A stretch of 64,000 nt of DNA from CBFDBF01 sp050291465. Lineage in GTDB: Bacteria > Pseudomonadota > Gammaproteobacteria > Chromatiales > Chromatiaceae. Positions 17,325-26,249 of this stretch are shown here, piece by piece. Under the pieces are notes generated by a model that did no database searches, was not told where the DNA came from, and saw only the letters and a list, made by a program, of their open reading frames with translations. How positions within the stretch are numbered: position 1 is the stretch's first letter; every line of letters starts with the position of its first letter. The position numbers and the translations under genes are program-made. The stretch lies in NCBI GenBank assembly GCA_050291465.1, contig JBNKJV010000001.1:124001-188000 (forward strand), read 5' to 3'.

Positions 17325-18326
17325 TCAACAGTCAATATATTGATCAAACTCTCTGAGCGCTTCTACTGAGAGAAACTCGATATTGGTGCCCGAGTTGTAT
17401 TCAAACCCCTGCTCCACGGCCCGGCCTTTCTCGCCGAGTTTATTAACATTGAAATCTATGCTTTCATCATGAAAAGAAATACTCGGCGATATCACATAGT
17501 GATCCGAAAACTCGATGGTGAGATGGGAGTCATCCGCCGGACACATAACTTCATGAATTTTCTCACCCGGGCGAATCCCGATGATCTTATGCGCAAGATC
17601 CGGCGCCAATGCCGCGGCAAGATCCACTATCTTCACCGAAGGGATTTTCGGTACGAAAATTTCCCCCCCGTGCATACGCTCAAAATTCTTCAGAACAAAA
17701 TCAACGCCTTGCTGCAGCGTTATCCAGAAGCGGGTCATTTCCTTATGGGTAATAGGCAGATGATCCGAGCCCTCTGATATAAGTTTCTTGAAAAAGGGCA
17801 CTACCGATCCGCGCGACCCCACGACATTTCCGTAACGCACAACCGAAAACCGCGTGGGATGCCCTCCCGCCATATTGTTGGCCGCAACGAAGAGCTTGTC
17901 CGAAGCCAGCTTCGTCGCGCCGTAGAGATTGATGGGATTGGCCGCTTTATCCGTTGACAAGGCGGTCACCTTCTTCACATCGTGATTGATTGCGGCCTTG
18001 ATGACATTCTCCGCTCCATGAATATTGGTCTTGATGCACTCCATGGGATTGTATTCAGCGGCCGGAACCTGCTTCAGCGCCGCGGCGTGGATCACGTAAT
18101 CCACCCCCTTCATCGCCTGATTAAGACGCTCTCCGTCCCTGACATCCCCGATAAAATATCGCATACAGTCGGAGCTAAAGGACTGCTGCATCTCGAACTG
18201 TTTCAACTCATCGCGGGAATATATGATTATCTTCTTCGGTTGATAACGCTCCAGAAGGGTCTGGGTGTATTTTTTCCCGAAGGAGCCGGTACCCCCCGTG
18301 ATCAGTATTGTCGAATTATTGAACAT
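17325..18326 (-). CDS. pseB: UDP-GlcNAc 4,6-dehydratase (inverting) PseB
   Basis: 333 aa, extended SDR family. ITGGTGSFGKKYTQ is the NAD(P) loop characteristic of the inverting PseB/FlaA1 dehydratases. STDKAANPINLYGATKLASDK contains the Y-x3-K active-site pair, where Lys is kept. It converts UDP-GlcNAc to UDP-2-acetamido-2,6-dideoxy-L-arabino-hexos-4-ulose, the first Pse step. It is the first gene of the Pse block, 46 nt after the carbamoyltransferase stop. Together with PseC, PseH, PseG, PseI and PseF it completes the pathway to CMP-pseudaminate. Confidence 0.93.
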   Translation of the reverse strand: MFNNSTILITGGTGSFGKKYTQTLLERYQPKKIIIYSRDELKQFEMQQSFSSDCMRYFIGDVRDGERLNQAMKGVDYVIHAAALKQVPAAEYNPMECIKTNIHGAENVIKAAINHDVKKVTALSTDKAANPINLYGATKLASDKLFVAANNMAGGHPTRFSVVRYGNVVGSRGSVVPFFKKLISEGSDHLPITHKEMTRFWITLQQGVDFVLKNFERMHGGEIFVPKIPSVKIVDLAAALAPDLAHKIIGIRPGEKIHEVMCPADDSHLTIEFSDHYVISPSISFHDESIDFNVNKLGEKGRAVEQGFEYNSGTNIEFLSVEALREFDQYIDC

Positions 18327-18372
18327 CTATAAACCCCGTTTGGAACGCAAAAGATCGGTTAATCGCATTCTA

Positions 18373-20103
18373 TCAAGCATTTTTCCGGATAAGGATGTCT
18401 TCCATGATCAGATACTGAAGCTCCGACCCGAAAAACATATTTAAAGCATCAGTCGGCGAGCAGACCATCGGCTCCCCGCGCCGGTTCAAAGAGGTATTGA
18501 GTATGACACCGTTACCGGTCAACTTTTCCAGTTCTTCTATCAACTGGTAGTAGCGGGGATTGACCTCCCGGGTCACCACCTGGGCGCGGGCGGTACCGTC
18601 TTCGTGCACCACCTCCGGTACCCGTTCCGCCCATCCCTCCGCCACATCGAAGGTGAAAGTCATATAGGGCGCGGGATGATCCGTCTGCAACATCTCTGGC
18701 GCCACCCGGTCGAGCATGCTGGGGCAGAACGGGCGCCAACGTTCCCGATACTTGATCTGCTCATTGATACGATCGGCGATGCCCGGAACGTTCGGCACCC
18801 CCAGGATGGAGCGATTACCGAGAGCCCGGGGACCGAATTCCATACGCCCCTGAAACCAGGCAAGGGGATTCCCCGCCGCCATAATCAGGGCCGCCCGCTG
18901 CGGCACATTGTCAACCTTCTCCCACCTCGGCCGCGCTTCGTGCCGCTCACATGCCTCTATGCACTGTTCCGTGGTATAGCGGGGTCCGAGATAGGCGTGC
19001 TGCATGGGCCTGACCGTTTCCCCCTGTTCATTGGAAACGTAAGAGGCGGCACCGATGGCGGTCCCCGCATCCGACGCCGCCGGTTGCACGAATAGCTCCT
19101 TGACGTCAGGCCGGGTGATAATCCGCTGGTTCAGTTTTACGTTGAGCGCCACACCGCCGGCAAAACAGATCTTGCCGGTCTCCTTGAGGATATCCCCGAG
19201 ATAATGATCTACCAGCCCGAGGGAAACCTCCTCCAGGATCTTCTGGATACTGGCGGCATAGTCCACGTAGGGATCGTCAATCTCATCCCCCTCCCGTTTC
19301 GGCCCCAGCCAGCGGACCAGCTCCGGACTGAAGTAATATCCCTTGCCGGCACCGTCTTTATAGCGCCGCAGACCTATCACGTTCACCAGTTTAGTGTTGA
19401 CCCGGAACGCCTTCTCGTCGTAATCGATAATCCGGGAAAGGTCGAAACGTTCCGGATCCCCATACGGTGCCATCCCCATCACCTTGAACTCCCCGTCCAG
19501 CATCTCGAATCCCAGGTACTCGGTCAGGGCGCCATAAAGCCCGCCGAGTGAATCCGGATCGTAAAACTCCTTTATCTTATGGATACGGCCGTTTTCCCCG
19601 TAACCGAAAAAGGTGGTGGCGTACTCCCCTTTCCCGTCAATCCCGAGGATGGCGGTCTTTTCCTGGAAACCGCTCAGGTGATAGGCGCTGGAGGCGTGTG
19701 CCAGGTGGTGCTCCACCGGCCGGATGGACGCGTTGCCGCCGCCGATATTCAGGTCGGACACCAGTTTTTTAAGGTGCCGCATGTTGCGGCGAAAGCGGCG
19801 ATTACCGTTGAAGATCGCCGTCAGCAACCGGTCCGGAGCATACCAGTGGCGCATGGCGTAGTGCCAGCGGGCGGGGCTGGAGAGCGGGATTTGGGCGTAG
19901 GGGAAGGCCACGATATCCACCTGTTCCGGGCGGATACCGGCGTACTCCAGGCAGAATCGGGTGGACTCGTAGGGAAACCGCCCCTTGGCGTGCTTATCCC
20001 GGATAAACCGCTCCTCCTCGGCCGCCGCTACCAGCTCGCCATCAATGAAGAGCGCGGCGGAAGGGTCGTGGCCCACCGCACCCGATATACCTAGAATAAT
20101 CAT
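18373..20103 (-). CDS. Carbamoyltransferase, NodU/TobZ family
   Basis: 576 aa. The N-terminal ASKHA-like domain begins ILGISGAVGHDPSAAL and contains EHHLAHASSAY, the metal and carbamoyl-adenylate binding region. The C-terminal half has PAASDAGTAIGAA and EFGPRALGNRSILG, typical of carbamoyltransferase C-terminal domains. These enzymes transfer a carbamoyl group from carbamoyl phosphate to a hydroxyl. In the Pseudomonas aeruginosa core locus a carbamoyltransferase sits at the same place behind the kinase genes and carbamoylates core heptose, so heptose is the most likely acceptor (inference from gene order). The start is ATG at 20103, 82 nt after the tandem kinase gene. Confidence 0.88.
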   Translation of the reverse strand: MIILGISGAVGHDPSAALFIDGELVAAAEEERFIRDKHAKGRFPYESTRFCLEYAGIRPEQVDIVAFPYAQIPLSSPARWHYAMRHWYAPDRLLTAIFNGNRRFRRNMRHLKKLVSDLNIGGGNASIRPVEHHLAHASSAYHLSGFQEKTAILGIDGKGEYATTFFGYGENGRIHKIKEFYDPDSLGGLYGALTEYLGFEMLDGEFKVMGMAPYGDPERFDLSRIIDYDEKAFRVNTKLVNVIGLRRYKDGAGKGYYFSPELVRWLGPKREGDEIDDPYVDYAASIQKILEEVSLGLVDHYLGDILKETGKICFAGGVALNVKLNQRIITRPDVKELFVQPAASDAGTAIGAASYVSNEQGETVRPMQHAYLGPRYTTEQCIEACERHEARPRWEKVDNVPQRAALIMAAGNPLAWFQGRMEFGPRALGNRSILGVPNVPGIADRINEQIKYRERWRPFCPSMLDRVAPEMLQTDHPAPYMTFTFDVAEGWAERVPEVVHEDGTARAQVVTREVNPRYYQLIEELEKLTGNGVILNTSLNRRGEPMVCSPTDALNMFFGSELQYLIMEDILIRKNA

Positions 20104-20185
20104 GAAAATATGGTGATTTGGTTAAATTAGCTAATTTTGCCAGTGATCGCCCCTCGGCGCGACCGGTTGTTTTCAACGGCGTCGA

Positions 20186-21745
20186 TTATGCAGCAGCCTC
20201 GGATCGGTACGGGGCTACACCGTTCTCGACCAGGGCCCTCCGCATCATCTGTTGCACCTCCGGCACGTGCTCCCAGGCCTCCAGAAAACGCTGGATATCA
20301 CGACCCCAGTGATAGCGGAATATGGCCCTGGAACTGTGTCTTACCATTGCGTCGAGATCGATCAGAACCGGCGTAGCGCCGACGATCAGGATATTAGCCG
20401 CTTTCAGATCCCCATGGGAGATACGCTGTTCCGCCAGACGCCGGAGCAGCAGGGCCACTTTCGTCGCCATCTGCGTTTTTTCCGCTTCCGAAAAGCGCTC
20501 ATCCAGAAACCACCAGGTCGCCCTGATCCCGGCGACGGCCTCGGTCATAAAGTAGGAGGTGGAGTGGATCGCATCCCTTCCGGTACGCAAAACAGCCATC
20601 GGCCGCGGGGTCTGCACCCCGAAAAAGCGCAGCATATGGGCATTCTCCCAGCTTATCAGCGCGCGCCCGGGGATCAGCCCGAATAGAAGCGGGAGATTCG
20701 CATTTTCCGGGGAAAGCAATCCCCTGCCGAAAAGCAGTCTGAATTTTATCCTTCGCCACAAAGGTTTGATGTTGTAACGCTTTACCACCACAGACACGTT
20801 TCCGATCTTCAGGGCCCACACCTTACAGGTTACGCCGTCCTTCAGAAGAATACCCCGTTCGAAATCGCTCGATGCCGAAGTTATGTCGCCATTTAATCTG
20901 GCATCAACCGGCGGTATATCTTTGTTTTCTATCAGGGCATCCGGACTCCGCAGAAAGGCTTCAAGTCCCGGGGTGAGGTCTTGCCTGCTGACGATCTCCA
21001 ACCGATCCCGGGTCTTGTGACAGCGAAATGCCGTGCATTCGCGATAAAGTTTCTTTCGAAAATCCTTCCAGCGCCGCTCCCGCGCCCGCCGTACCCGGCG
21101 TAACAGTTTCCACCCGCCGTTATCGGAACACCCCTGCCAGTCGCGGATGTCGCAATAGACCCCGTACAGTTCGGTTACCCTGGAGTCCCACTCAGGCAGC
21201 AGCTGGGCCAGAAAAAGCGCCAGATTATCCAGAGATGCCCGCCGACCAAGCTCCCCGTCGACTGTCTTCACCCCGGCACCGTCCAGGCTGTAGATGCGGT
21301 TCTGCGAGATGACGAAATTGCTCAGATGCAAGTCGGTCTGACATATTCCGGCCGCGTGATGACGGGCCAGCAATCTGACCATATCCTCCAGCAGACTCTC
21401 CCGGACGGGGTTCTCCGCATTCTCCCACGCCTGTTTCAGATCCATGGGATCCTGCAACTGTTCAAGCAGGATAACCGGCCACGCCTTACCTTCGATTTCC
21501 CCCGCGTAAACCATGGACGCGGTAACAACATCCCGCTCCCGGAAGGCACGCAGACCCTCCAGCTCCCGCTGCCAGTGCCTCCTGCCGCGCTTCGGATCGA
21601 GATAGAGCTTGATGAAAACCGGCTCCCCCTCCAGGGTCCCCCGGCACACCTTTCGTTTTCCGGGAAGCAGGCGAACAATGGAACTGCAACGCAGCCGGCG
21701 GCCGTCATCCAGTCGGTACAGTTCCTCTTCAACCATCTTCGCCAT
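20186..21745 (-). CDS. LPS core kinase-like protein with two kinase domains
   Basis: 519 aa. Two InaA/WaaP-like kinase domains lie in tandem. Domain 1 has a candidate ATP Lys (K46, VFIKLY), a catalytic loop CQTDLHLSNF (D138, N143) and a metal Asp in SLDGAG (D155). Domain 2 has K322 (VVVKRY), SHGDLKAANIL (D446, N451) and LIDLDAM (D463). Both sets look complete, so either or both may be active. The protein is predicted to be cytoplasmic and to phosphorylate LPS core heptose or another lipid-linked sugar. The start at 21745 has a good GAGGAAAC Shine-Dalgarno sequence and overlaps the upstream WaaP-like kinase gene by 17 nt. Confidence 0.72.
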   Translation of the reverse strand: MAKMVEEELYRLDDGRRLRCSSIVRLLPGKRKVCRGTLEGEPVFIKLYLDPKRGRRHWQRELEGLRAFRERDVVTASMVYAGEIEGKAWPVILLEQLQDPMDLKQAWENAENPVRESLLEDMVRLLARHHAAGICQTDLHLSNFVISQNRIYSLDGAGVKTVDGELGRRASLDNLALFLAQLLPEWDSRVTELYGVYCDIRDWQGCSDNGGWKLLRRVRRARERRWKDFRKKLYRECTAFRCHKTRDRLEIVSRQDLTPGLEAFLRSPDALIENKDIPPVDARLNGDITSASSDFERGILLKDGVTCKVWALKIGNVSVVVKRYNIKPLWRRIKFRLLFGRGLLSPENANLPLLFGLIPGRALISWENAHMLRFFGVQTPRPMAVLRTGRDAIHSTSYFMTEAVAGIRATWWFLDERFSEAEKTQMATKVALLLRRLAEQRISHGDLKAANILIVGATPVLIDLDAMVRHSSRAIFRYHWGRDIQRFLEAWEHVPEVQQMMRRALVENGVAPYRSEAAA

Positions 21746-22529
21746 GTTTCCTCATAAATCCGATCTTGCTTTCGGCCAGGGTCCGCCAGAGTCTCCTGCC
21801 CTTTCGATCCAGGCGCACAACTCCCAAATAGCGATGCAGAAAACGCATACGGTCGCTCCAAGACCAGAGCCGGGTACGCCGGTTGAGGCTGTCCAGGTCC
21901 CGCCGCGCGGCCCGTGCGACCGACCCGGTCCGCCGCATCTTTTCCAGATCGATAAGACGCACCTGCGGATCCCCCGCCTCCGGGAAACGCACGAACAGGT
22001 GTTTGGGATGGAGGGCGTTATGCACCAATCTGGAATGGTGCAGGCGGCGAACGGCATCCGCCGCAACCGCAATCAGTTGCCGGCGCCGGGCGAAGCTGTC
22101 GCCCCATCCGGAGGCCTGCCACTCCCGCATCAGATCGTTCAGGGGCAGAAAACCCTCCAGTTCCAGGGTCACCAGCACCGCCCGCCAACGGCCGTCAACC
22201 CGGCGCTGCCCATAGTAGATCGGCTCCAGGGTGGGAACACCCGCCTGCATCACCGCCAGGATATTCCGTATCTCCGCCGCAAAGGTGGGTTCTCCCGCGA
22301 TGGGATGCCGCAGACCGCGCCGCAGGTGGTTCTCCTGACGCTTGATGAATACCCCTCTGGTTGATCCGTCCGGGGTCTTCAGTTCAACCCGCCCTACACC
22401 GCTCCAACCCCCCCGACGATAATTGGGGGGCTCGAACCACGCCACCTCCAGATCCCAAAGGGCGGAAAAACCGGTGAGGCCGTTGTGTTCCAGGAGACCC
22501 CGCCAACGGTCGTTGCGGTAATCATCCAT
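21729..22529 (-). CDS. LPS core kinase, WaaP/InaA-like
   Basis: 266 aa from the ATG at 22529 (MDDYRNDRW). A longer reading to 22646 gives a low-complexity, out-of-family N-terminus that would overlap waaP by over 120 nt, so it is rejected. Kinase features include GVFIKRQ (candidate ATP Lys), a catalytic loop written LVHNALHPKHLFV and a metal-binding LIDLEKM. The catalytic-loop Asp is replaced by Ala (HNALHPKH), so activity may be weak or the mechanism different, although this form is seen in LPS-core kinases of the WapP type. It overlaps waaP by 8 nt and the double kinase by 17 nt. Confidence 0.75.
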   Translation of the reverse strand: MDDYRNDRWRGLLEHNGLTGFSALWDLEVAWFEPPNYRRGGWSGVGRVELKTPDGSTRGVFIKRQENHLRRGLRHPIAGEPTFAAEIRNILAVMQAGVPTLEPIYYGQRRVDGRWRAVLVTLELEGFLPLNDLMREWQASGWGDSFARRRQLIAVAADAVRRLHHSRLVHNALHPKHLFVRFPEAGDPQVRLIDLEKMRRTGSVARAARRDLDSLNRRTRLWSWSDRMRFLHRYLGVVRLDRKGRRLWRTLAESKIGFMRKHGEDG

Positions 22530-23325
22530 CGGAACCACCCACCCCCGGCCTGGTGCGGTAGAGGGCGTCGGCCCGCCGCTGCACGTCATGCCAGAATCCC
22601 TGTTCCCCTGCGATGATCTCGCGCAGCGGTCGCTGCCGGTACTCACGCAGAAAACGCAGCAGGTCGCGGCGGGTAAGCCCCAACTCCATGGCGGAAAACC
22701 AAAGCGATCCCAGGTCCTTGATCACCCAGCGCCTGGGGGTCTGCTGGCGCAATTGCACCCGATGCAGATCGATGACGTAAAGATGCAGATCCTCTTCGCT
22801 CCCGTCCCAGGGCGTACGGATGAGAAAATGACAGATATAGAAATCCCGGTGATTGACCCCGTTCTGGTGCAGAGTTCGGGCAATCTTTGCCAGTCTCCGT
22901 ATCAGCAGACGTTTTTGCACCGCCGGAGGGGGCTGATGACGCCAGTTCTCACAATACCGCTCCAGGCTGATGGCGTCGGGAAGCGCCTCGGTGATAAGCA
23001 GCGAACGAAGACCGGCAGGATTCCAGCCTTCCCGTCCATAGGCCACCGGCTGCATGGTCTCCACCCCCAGTTCGTGCAGGCGGTGGATGGCCCACCATTC
23101 GTTACCGGCTCCCAGCACCGGCAGCCGTAACGAGAAGAGGTTCTTGAATATCTCCCGCCAACCGACCCCCCGATGACACTTGAGGAAGAAGCGACGGCCG
23201 CCACGCTCGATACGAAAGGTCCGCCGGTTCTGAATGCGTTTGAACTCCTCTCCCGGCAGAGAGCAAAGCTCCCGTAGCGCGGTTTCAGGAAAGAGTTCGC
23301 GGTATTCTTCAAGCAGGTTCAGCAT
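22522..23325 (-). CDS. waaP: LPS core heptose(I) kinase WaaP (RfaP)
   Basis: 267 aa, the usual WaaP length. RRTFRIERGGRRFFLKCHRG near residues 34-53 supplies the ATP-binding Lys, NGVNHRDFYICHFLI (about 159-173) is the kinase catalytic loop with HRD, and YVIDLHRVQ the metal-binding DLH. It phosphorylates O4 of the first core heptose. It is preceded by waaG (17-nt overlap) and followed by two more kinase genes. The order waaC-waaG-waaP-kinase-kinase-carbamoyltransferase is as in Pseudomonas. Confidence 0.93.
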   Translation of the reverse strand: MLNLLEEYRELFPETALRELCSLPGEEFKRIQNRRTFRIERGGRRFFLKCHRGVGWREIFKNLFSLRLPVLGAGNEWWAIHRLHELGVETMQPVAYGREGWNPAGLRSLLITEALPDAISLERYCENWRHQPPPAVQKRLLIRRLAKIARTLHQNGVNHRDFYICHFLIRTPWDGSEEDLHLYVIDLHRVQLRQQTPRRWVIKDLGSLWFSAMELGLTRRDLLRFLREYRQRPLREIIAGEQGFWHDVQRRADALYRTRPGVGGSDG

Positions 23326-24460
23326 GCCGCTCCCGATTACGTTCCGCTCTGGCGATTATCACATCCGCGGCTCGTTCAATAAGACTGTATAGATCGGTCC
23401 GCTCGCAATAGACCGGTCCGTTTCCACGCCACGCTTCCGCATGCTTCGAATCGATAAATTCCTCTAACGCACGATTCAGCCGCCTCTGATCAAAAGGCTC
23501 CGCCAGGACCATGCCGGCCTCCGCGTCCGCAACATGGAATGCGAATCCACAGTTACCGGTCACCAGCACCGGCAGCCCGCATATCATTGCTTCAATAAGA
23601 ACCGTTCCGGTGTTCTCGCTGCGGGGCGCATGCACCAGGCAGTCGGCGGCATGGTAGAAACGGGGCACGTCTTCCCGGGTCCCGGTAAAGATGATCCGTT
23701 CACCAACCCCCGACCGCTGCGCCTGGCGCTGGAACGGTTCCGCCTTTCCGTGTCCCACCACCACCAGCCGTGACGCTTCCCGCAACCGCCCGGGCAGGGA
23801 CGCAAACGCCTGGATAACCCGATCCACCCCTTTGGTACGGAAGCGCGATCCCACCACCAGGATCATACGCTCGCCTTCCTTCAGACCCAATTCCCGCCGC
23901 AACGCTCTGCGATCTTCCTCCTGGTCCCGGTCCAAAAACAACCGTTCCCGGTTTATCCCGGGGGGCAACAGGTGGAACCGCTCCGGTTCGGTAGCATAGT
24001 AATGTATGAATTTGTCCCGTTCCTGATGTGCAATCAACATCACCTCGGTTGCCCCCCCGCGACGGAAAACCTCGTTCTCCTGGCGCCGAAACGCCCGGTA
24101 CCGTGGGGACCAGCGGTAGATGGCCGGCTTGGTCTCGGCCGCGCGCGCGGCATAGCAGGGGTCCGCGGCATAATAGACATCCAGCCCCGGAAGCTTGGTG
24201 AACCCGACGCGGCAGTGGTACCCCTTTCCGGCGACCGCCTCGGCAAACCGCGCCGCCAGCAGATCGTTGCTGCGATGATTGGTGCCTGCCCGGGTATCCA
24301 GCTCCACGACCCCCACCCCCGGCGGGCGCTCCCCCTGCCACTCCCCGGTATAGATATCCACCTCATGACCTCTGGCCACGCAGGTCTCGGCGATGCGCAG
24401 CAGGGATCGCTGCATACCGCCGAAAGGGAACCAGAGGGAGACGACGAAGGCCAGCTTCAT
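23309..24460 (-). CDS. waaG: LPS core glucosyltransferase WaaG-like (GT4)
   Basis: 383 aa from ATG at 24460, which puts the family-typical MKLAFVVSLWFPFGGMQR at the N-terminus; the longer reading to 24631 overlaps waaC and adds an unrelated N-terminus. It is a GT-B fold, GT4-type enzyme: VVGSRFRTKGVDRVIQAF starts the C-terminal domain, and HAPRSENTGTVLIEAM carries the E-x7-E motif. WaaG adds the first outer-core hexose to heptose II from a UDP-sugar. It starts 4 nt after the waaC stop and overlaps waaP by 17 nt, so the genes form one operon. Confidence 0.9.
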   Translation of the reverse strand: MKLAFVVSLWFPFGGMQRSLLRIAETCVARGHEVDIYTGEWQGERPPGVGVVELDTRAGTNHRSNDLLAARFAEAVAGKGYHCRVGFTKLPGLDVYYAADPCYAARAAETKPAIYRWSPRYRAFRRQENEVFRRGGATEVMLIAHQERDKFIHYYATEPERFHLLPPGINRERLFLDRDQEEDRRALRRELGLKEGERMILVVGSRFRTKGVDRVIQAFASLPGRLREASRLVVVGHGKAEPFQRQAQRSGVGERIIFTGTREDVPRFYHAADCLVHAPRSENTGTVLIEAMICGLPVLVTGNCGFAFHVADAEAGMVLAEPFDQRRLNRALEEFIDSKHAEAWRGNGPVYCERTDLYSLIERAADVIIARAERNRERHAEPA

Positions 24461-24464
24461 TTCC

Positions 24465-25484
24465 TTACCCCTGCATCCGGTCCAGCAGCCGATCCCATAC
24501 CTGCTGTGGCGGCAGAGTCGCGAAACAGGCGGGCCGGACGCTGCTCTCTTCGGTGTAACTGCATTGCCGACGCATGCAGGGGGCACAGGAGAAATCGACC
24601 TCGAGATTAACCTGCCTTTTTCCCCTGGCACCGGTCAGATCGGTGCGGGTCGGTCCGTAAAGGGTGATGCCGGGAACGGAAAGGGCCGCCGCCAGATGGG
24701 CCAGACCGGAATCCACTCCCACTACGCCGGCCGCCCCCGCCAGCTCCCCGGCCAGTGTCGCCAGCCCCGCCCTGGGTAATATTTCGCCGGCACCGGCGCC
24801 GGCGATGATCGCCTGCGCATATTCCCGCTCATCCGGCGTTCCCCAGGGAAGACGCACCCGGTATCCGGCGGCGGATGCGAGCCGGGTCAATTCGATCCAG
24901 AACCCCTGGGGCCAGAGCTTCGTGGGCCAGGTGGTGCCATGCAGAAACAGCAGATAAGGCGGCGCGCCCACCGGCGCCTCCGGCGCGAACGAGAGCCCGT
25001 AATCCGGCTCGCCCTGCGGCAGCGGATAGTCGAAGGCCCGGGCGAACAGCATCCGTATGCGCTCGATGGCATGCATCCGGCGCGGCACCCTGACCGTTCG
25101 GTTATATCCCAGGGCCGCCAGCGGCTCCCGGGCGGAGTCACGATGGAGTCCCACCCGCGGACCCTTGGCCGCACGGGCCAGAAGGGCGCTTTTCAGCAAT
25201 CCCTGGGCGTCGATGATCAGATCATAGGACTCGCCGCGGAGCAGGCGTCGAAAATCCCGGATCTCACCGCTGCCCCACGCCCTGCGCCAGGCCTTGCGCC
25301 AGCGTCGCAACGCCACCGGAATCACCCGCTCCACCGCCGGATGCCAACCGGGAATCTCCGCGAACGTCTCCTCCACCACCCAATCGAAGCGAATCCCCGG
25401 CATCGCCGCCGCCGCGTCGGTCACCGCCGGCAGGGCATGGACCACATCCCCGAGAGAAGAAGTTTTTACAATAAGCGCCTTCAA
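24465..25484 (-). CDS. waaC: LPS heptosyltransferase I WaaC
   Basis: 339 aa, GT9 family. MKALIVKTSSLGDVVHALPA at the start and GVDSGLAHLAAAL plus LYGPTRTDLTG near the C-terminus are diagnostic for WaaC. It transfers L-glycero-D-manno-heptose from ADP-heptose to Kdo2-lipid A. The in-frame start at the family position is TTG (25484), with no ATG nearby, so a weak start codon is predicted. A 126-nt gap with no recognisable gene separates it from cysC upstream. Confidence 0.93.
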   Translation of the reverse strand: MKALIVKTSSLGDVVHALPAVTDAAAAMPGIRFDWVVEETFAEIPGWHPAVERVIPVALRRWRKAWRRAWGSGEIRDFRRLLRGESYDLIIDAQGLLKSALLARAAKGPRVGLHRDSAREPLAALGYNRTVRVPRRMHAIERIRMLFARAFDYPLPQGEPDYGLSFAPEAPVGAPPYLLFLHGTTWPTKLWPQGFWIELTRLASAAGYRVRLPWGTPDEREYAQAIIAGAGAGEILPRAGLATLAGELAGAAGVVGVDSGLAHLAAALSVPGITLYGPTRTDLTGARGKRQVNLEVDFSCAPCMRRQCSYTEESSVRPACFATLPPQQVWDRLLDRMQG

Positions 25485-25610
25485 GCTCTGAATCTTTTCT
25501 GTTAAACGAAATCGGCGCCTGTTCCTTCGCGTCCGCAGGAGCGGAGCTAGGGGCCGTTAAAAGGGACCCAAAAATATATCGCGGCCCCAGCGCCGCTTCT
25601 ATAAAACATC

Positions 25611-26249
25611 TCAGCCGTTTACGGACGCATCCTTTGCCGCAGCCCCGTTGGCGATATACCCCCGCTCACGGAGATAGGAGAGCACCCGCTCCGCGCTCTC
25701 ATCCAGGGAAAGCCTGTCGGTATCCACCACGATCTCGGCGTTTTCCGGTTCTTCATAGGGCGACGAAATACCGGTGTAGTTGGGTATAAGCCCGGCGCGG
25801 GCCTTAGCGTAAAGCCCCTTTACGTCACGCTCTTCGCACACCTGGAGACTGCAACGGCAGTAGACTTCGATAAAATCCCCCTCCGGCATGAGACCGCGCA
25901 CCCGCTGCCGGTCATGGCGGAACGGCGAGATAAAGGCGGTCATAGCGATAACCCCCGCCTCCATGAAAAGTTTCGTCATCTCCCCGATCCGCCGGATATT
26001 CTCTTTGCGGTCGTCCTCGGTGAAACCGAGATCGGAACAGAGTCCATGACGCACATTGTCCCCGTCAAAGACAAAAGAACGACAACCCATTTCATGCAGC
26101 CGTGCTTCCACCGCGTTGGCAAGAGTTGACTTGCCGGCACCGGAAAGACCGGTGAACCAAAGCACGAAACTCTTATGACCGTTCATCTCCTGCCGCTTCG
26201 CACGGTCCACCGCCTGCTGTTGCCAGACGACGTTACTGCTCTTCTCCAT
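25611..26249 (-). CDS. cysC: Adenylylsulfate kinase CysC
   Basis: 212 aa. LWFTGLSGAGKSTLANAVE is the P-loop of APS kinase, with DGDNVRHGL and the lid segment KENIRRIGEM also typical. It phosphorylates adenosine 5'-phosphosulfate to PAPS, the sulfate donor for sulfotransferases and assimilation. It is not beside cysDN but inside the LPS core operon: its start codon directly follows the waaF stop (26250), so translation is coupled to waaF. This placement, together with a sulfotransferase at 308-1168 and cysQ at 58908-59720, suggests PAPS use for glycan sulfation (inference). Confidence 0.93.
   Translation of the reverse strand: MEKSSNVVWQQQAVDRAKRQEMNGHKSFVLWFTGLSGAGKSTLANAVEARLHEMGCRSFVFDGDNVRHGLCSDLGFTEDDRKENIRRIGEMTKLFMEAGVIAMTAFISPFRHDRQRVRGLMPEGDFIEVYCRCSLQVCEERDVKGLYAKARAGLIPNYTGISSPYEEPENAEIVVDTDRLSLDESAERVLSYLRERGYIANGAAAKDASVNG

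Noticed and set aside
17287..17328. TTG start of the HisH-like gene overlapping the pseB stop
   Set aside because: The extra 14 residues (Tyr/Leu/Trp-rich) do not fit class I glutaminases. The ATG at 17286 is the family position.
22530..22646. N-terminal extension of the WaaP-like kinase
   Set aside because: It overlaps waaP by over 100 nt and is compositionally odd. The ATG at 22529 is preferred.
24461..24631. 57-residue N-terminal extension of the WaaG-like protein
   Set aside because: It overlaps waaC and reads as low-similarity sequence. The ATG at 24460 matches the family start.
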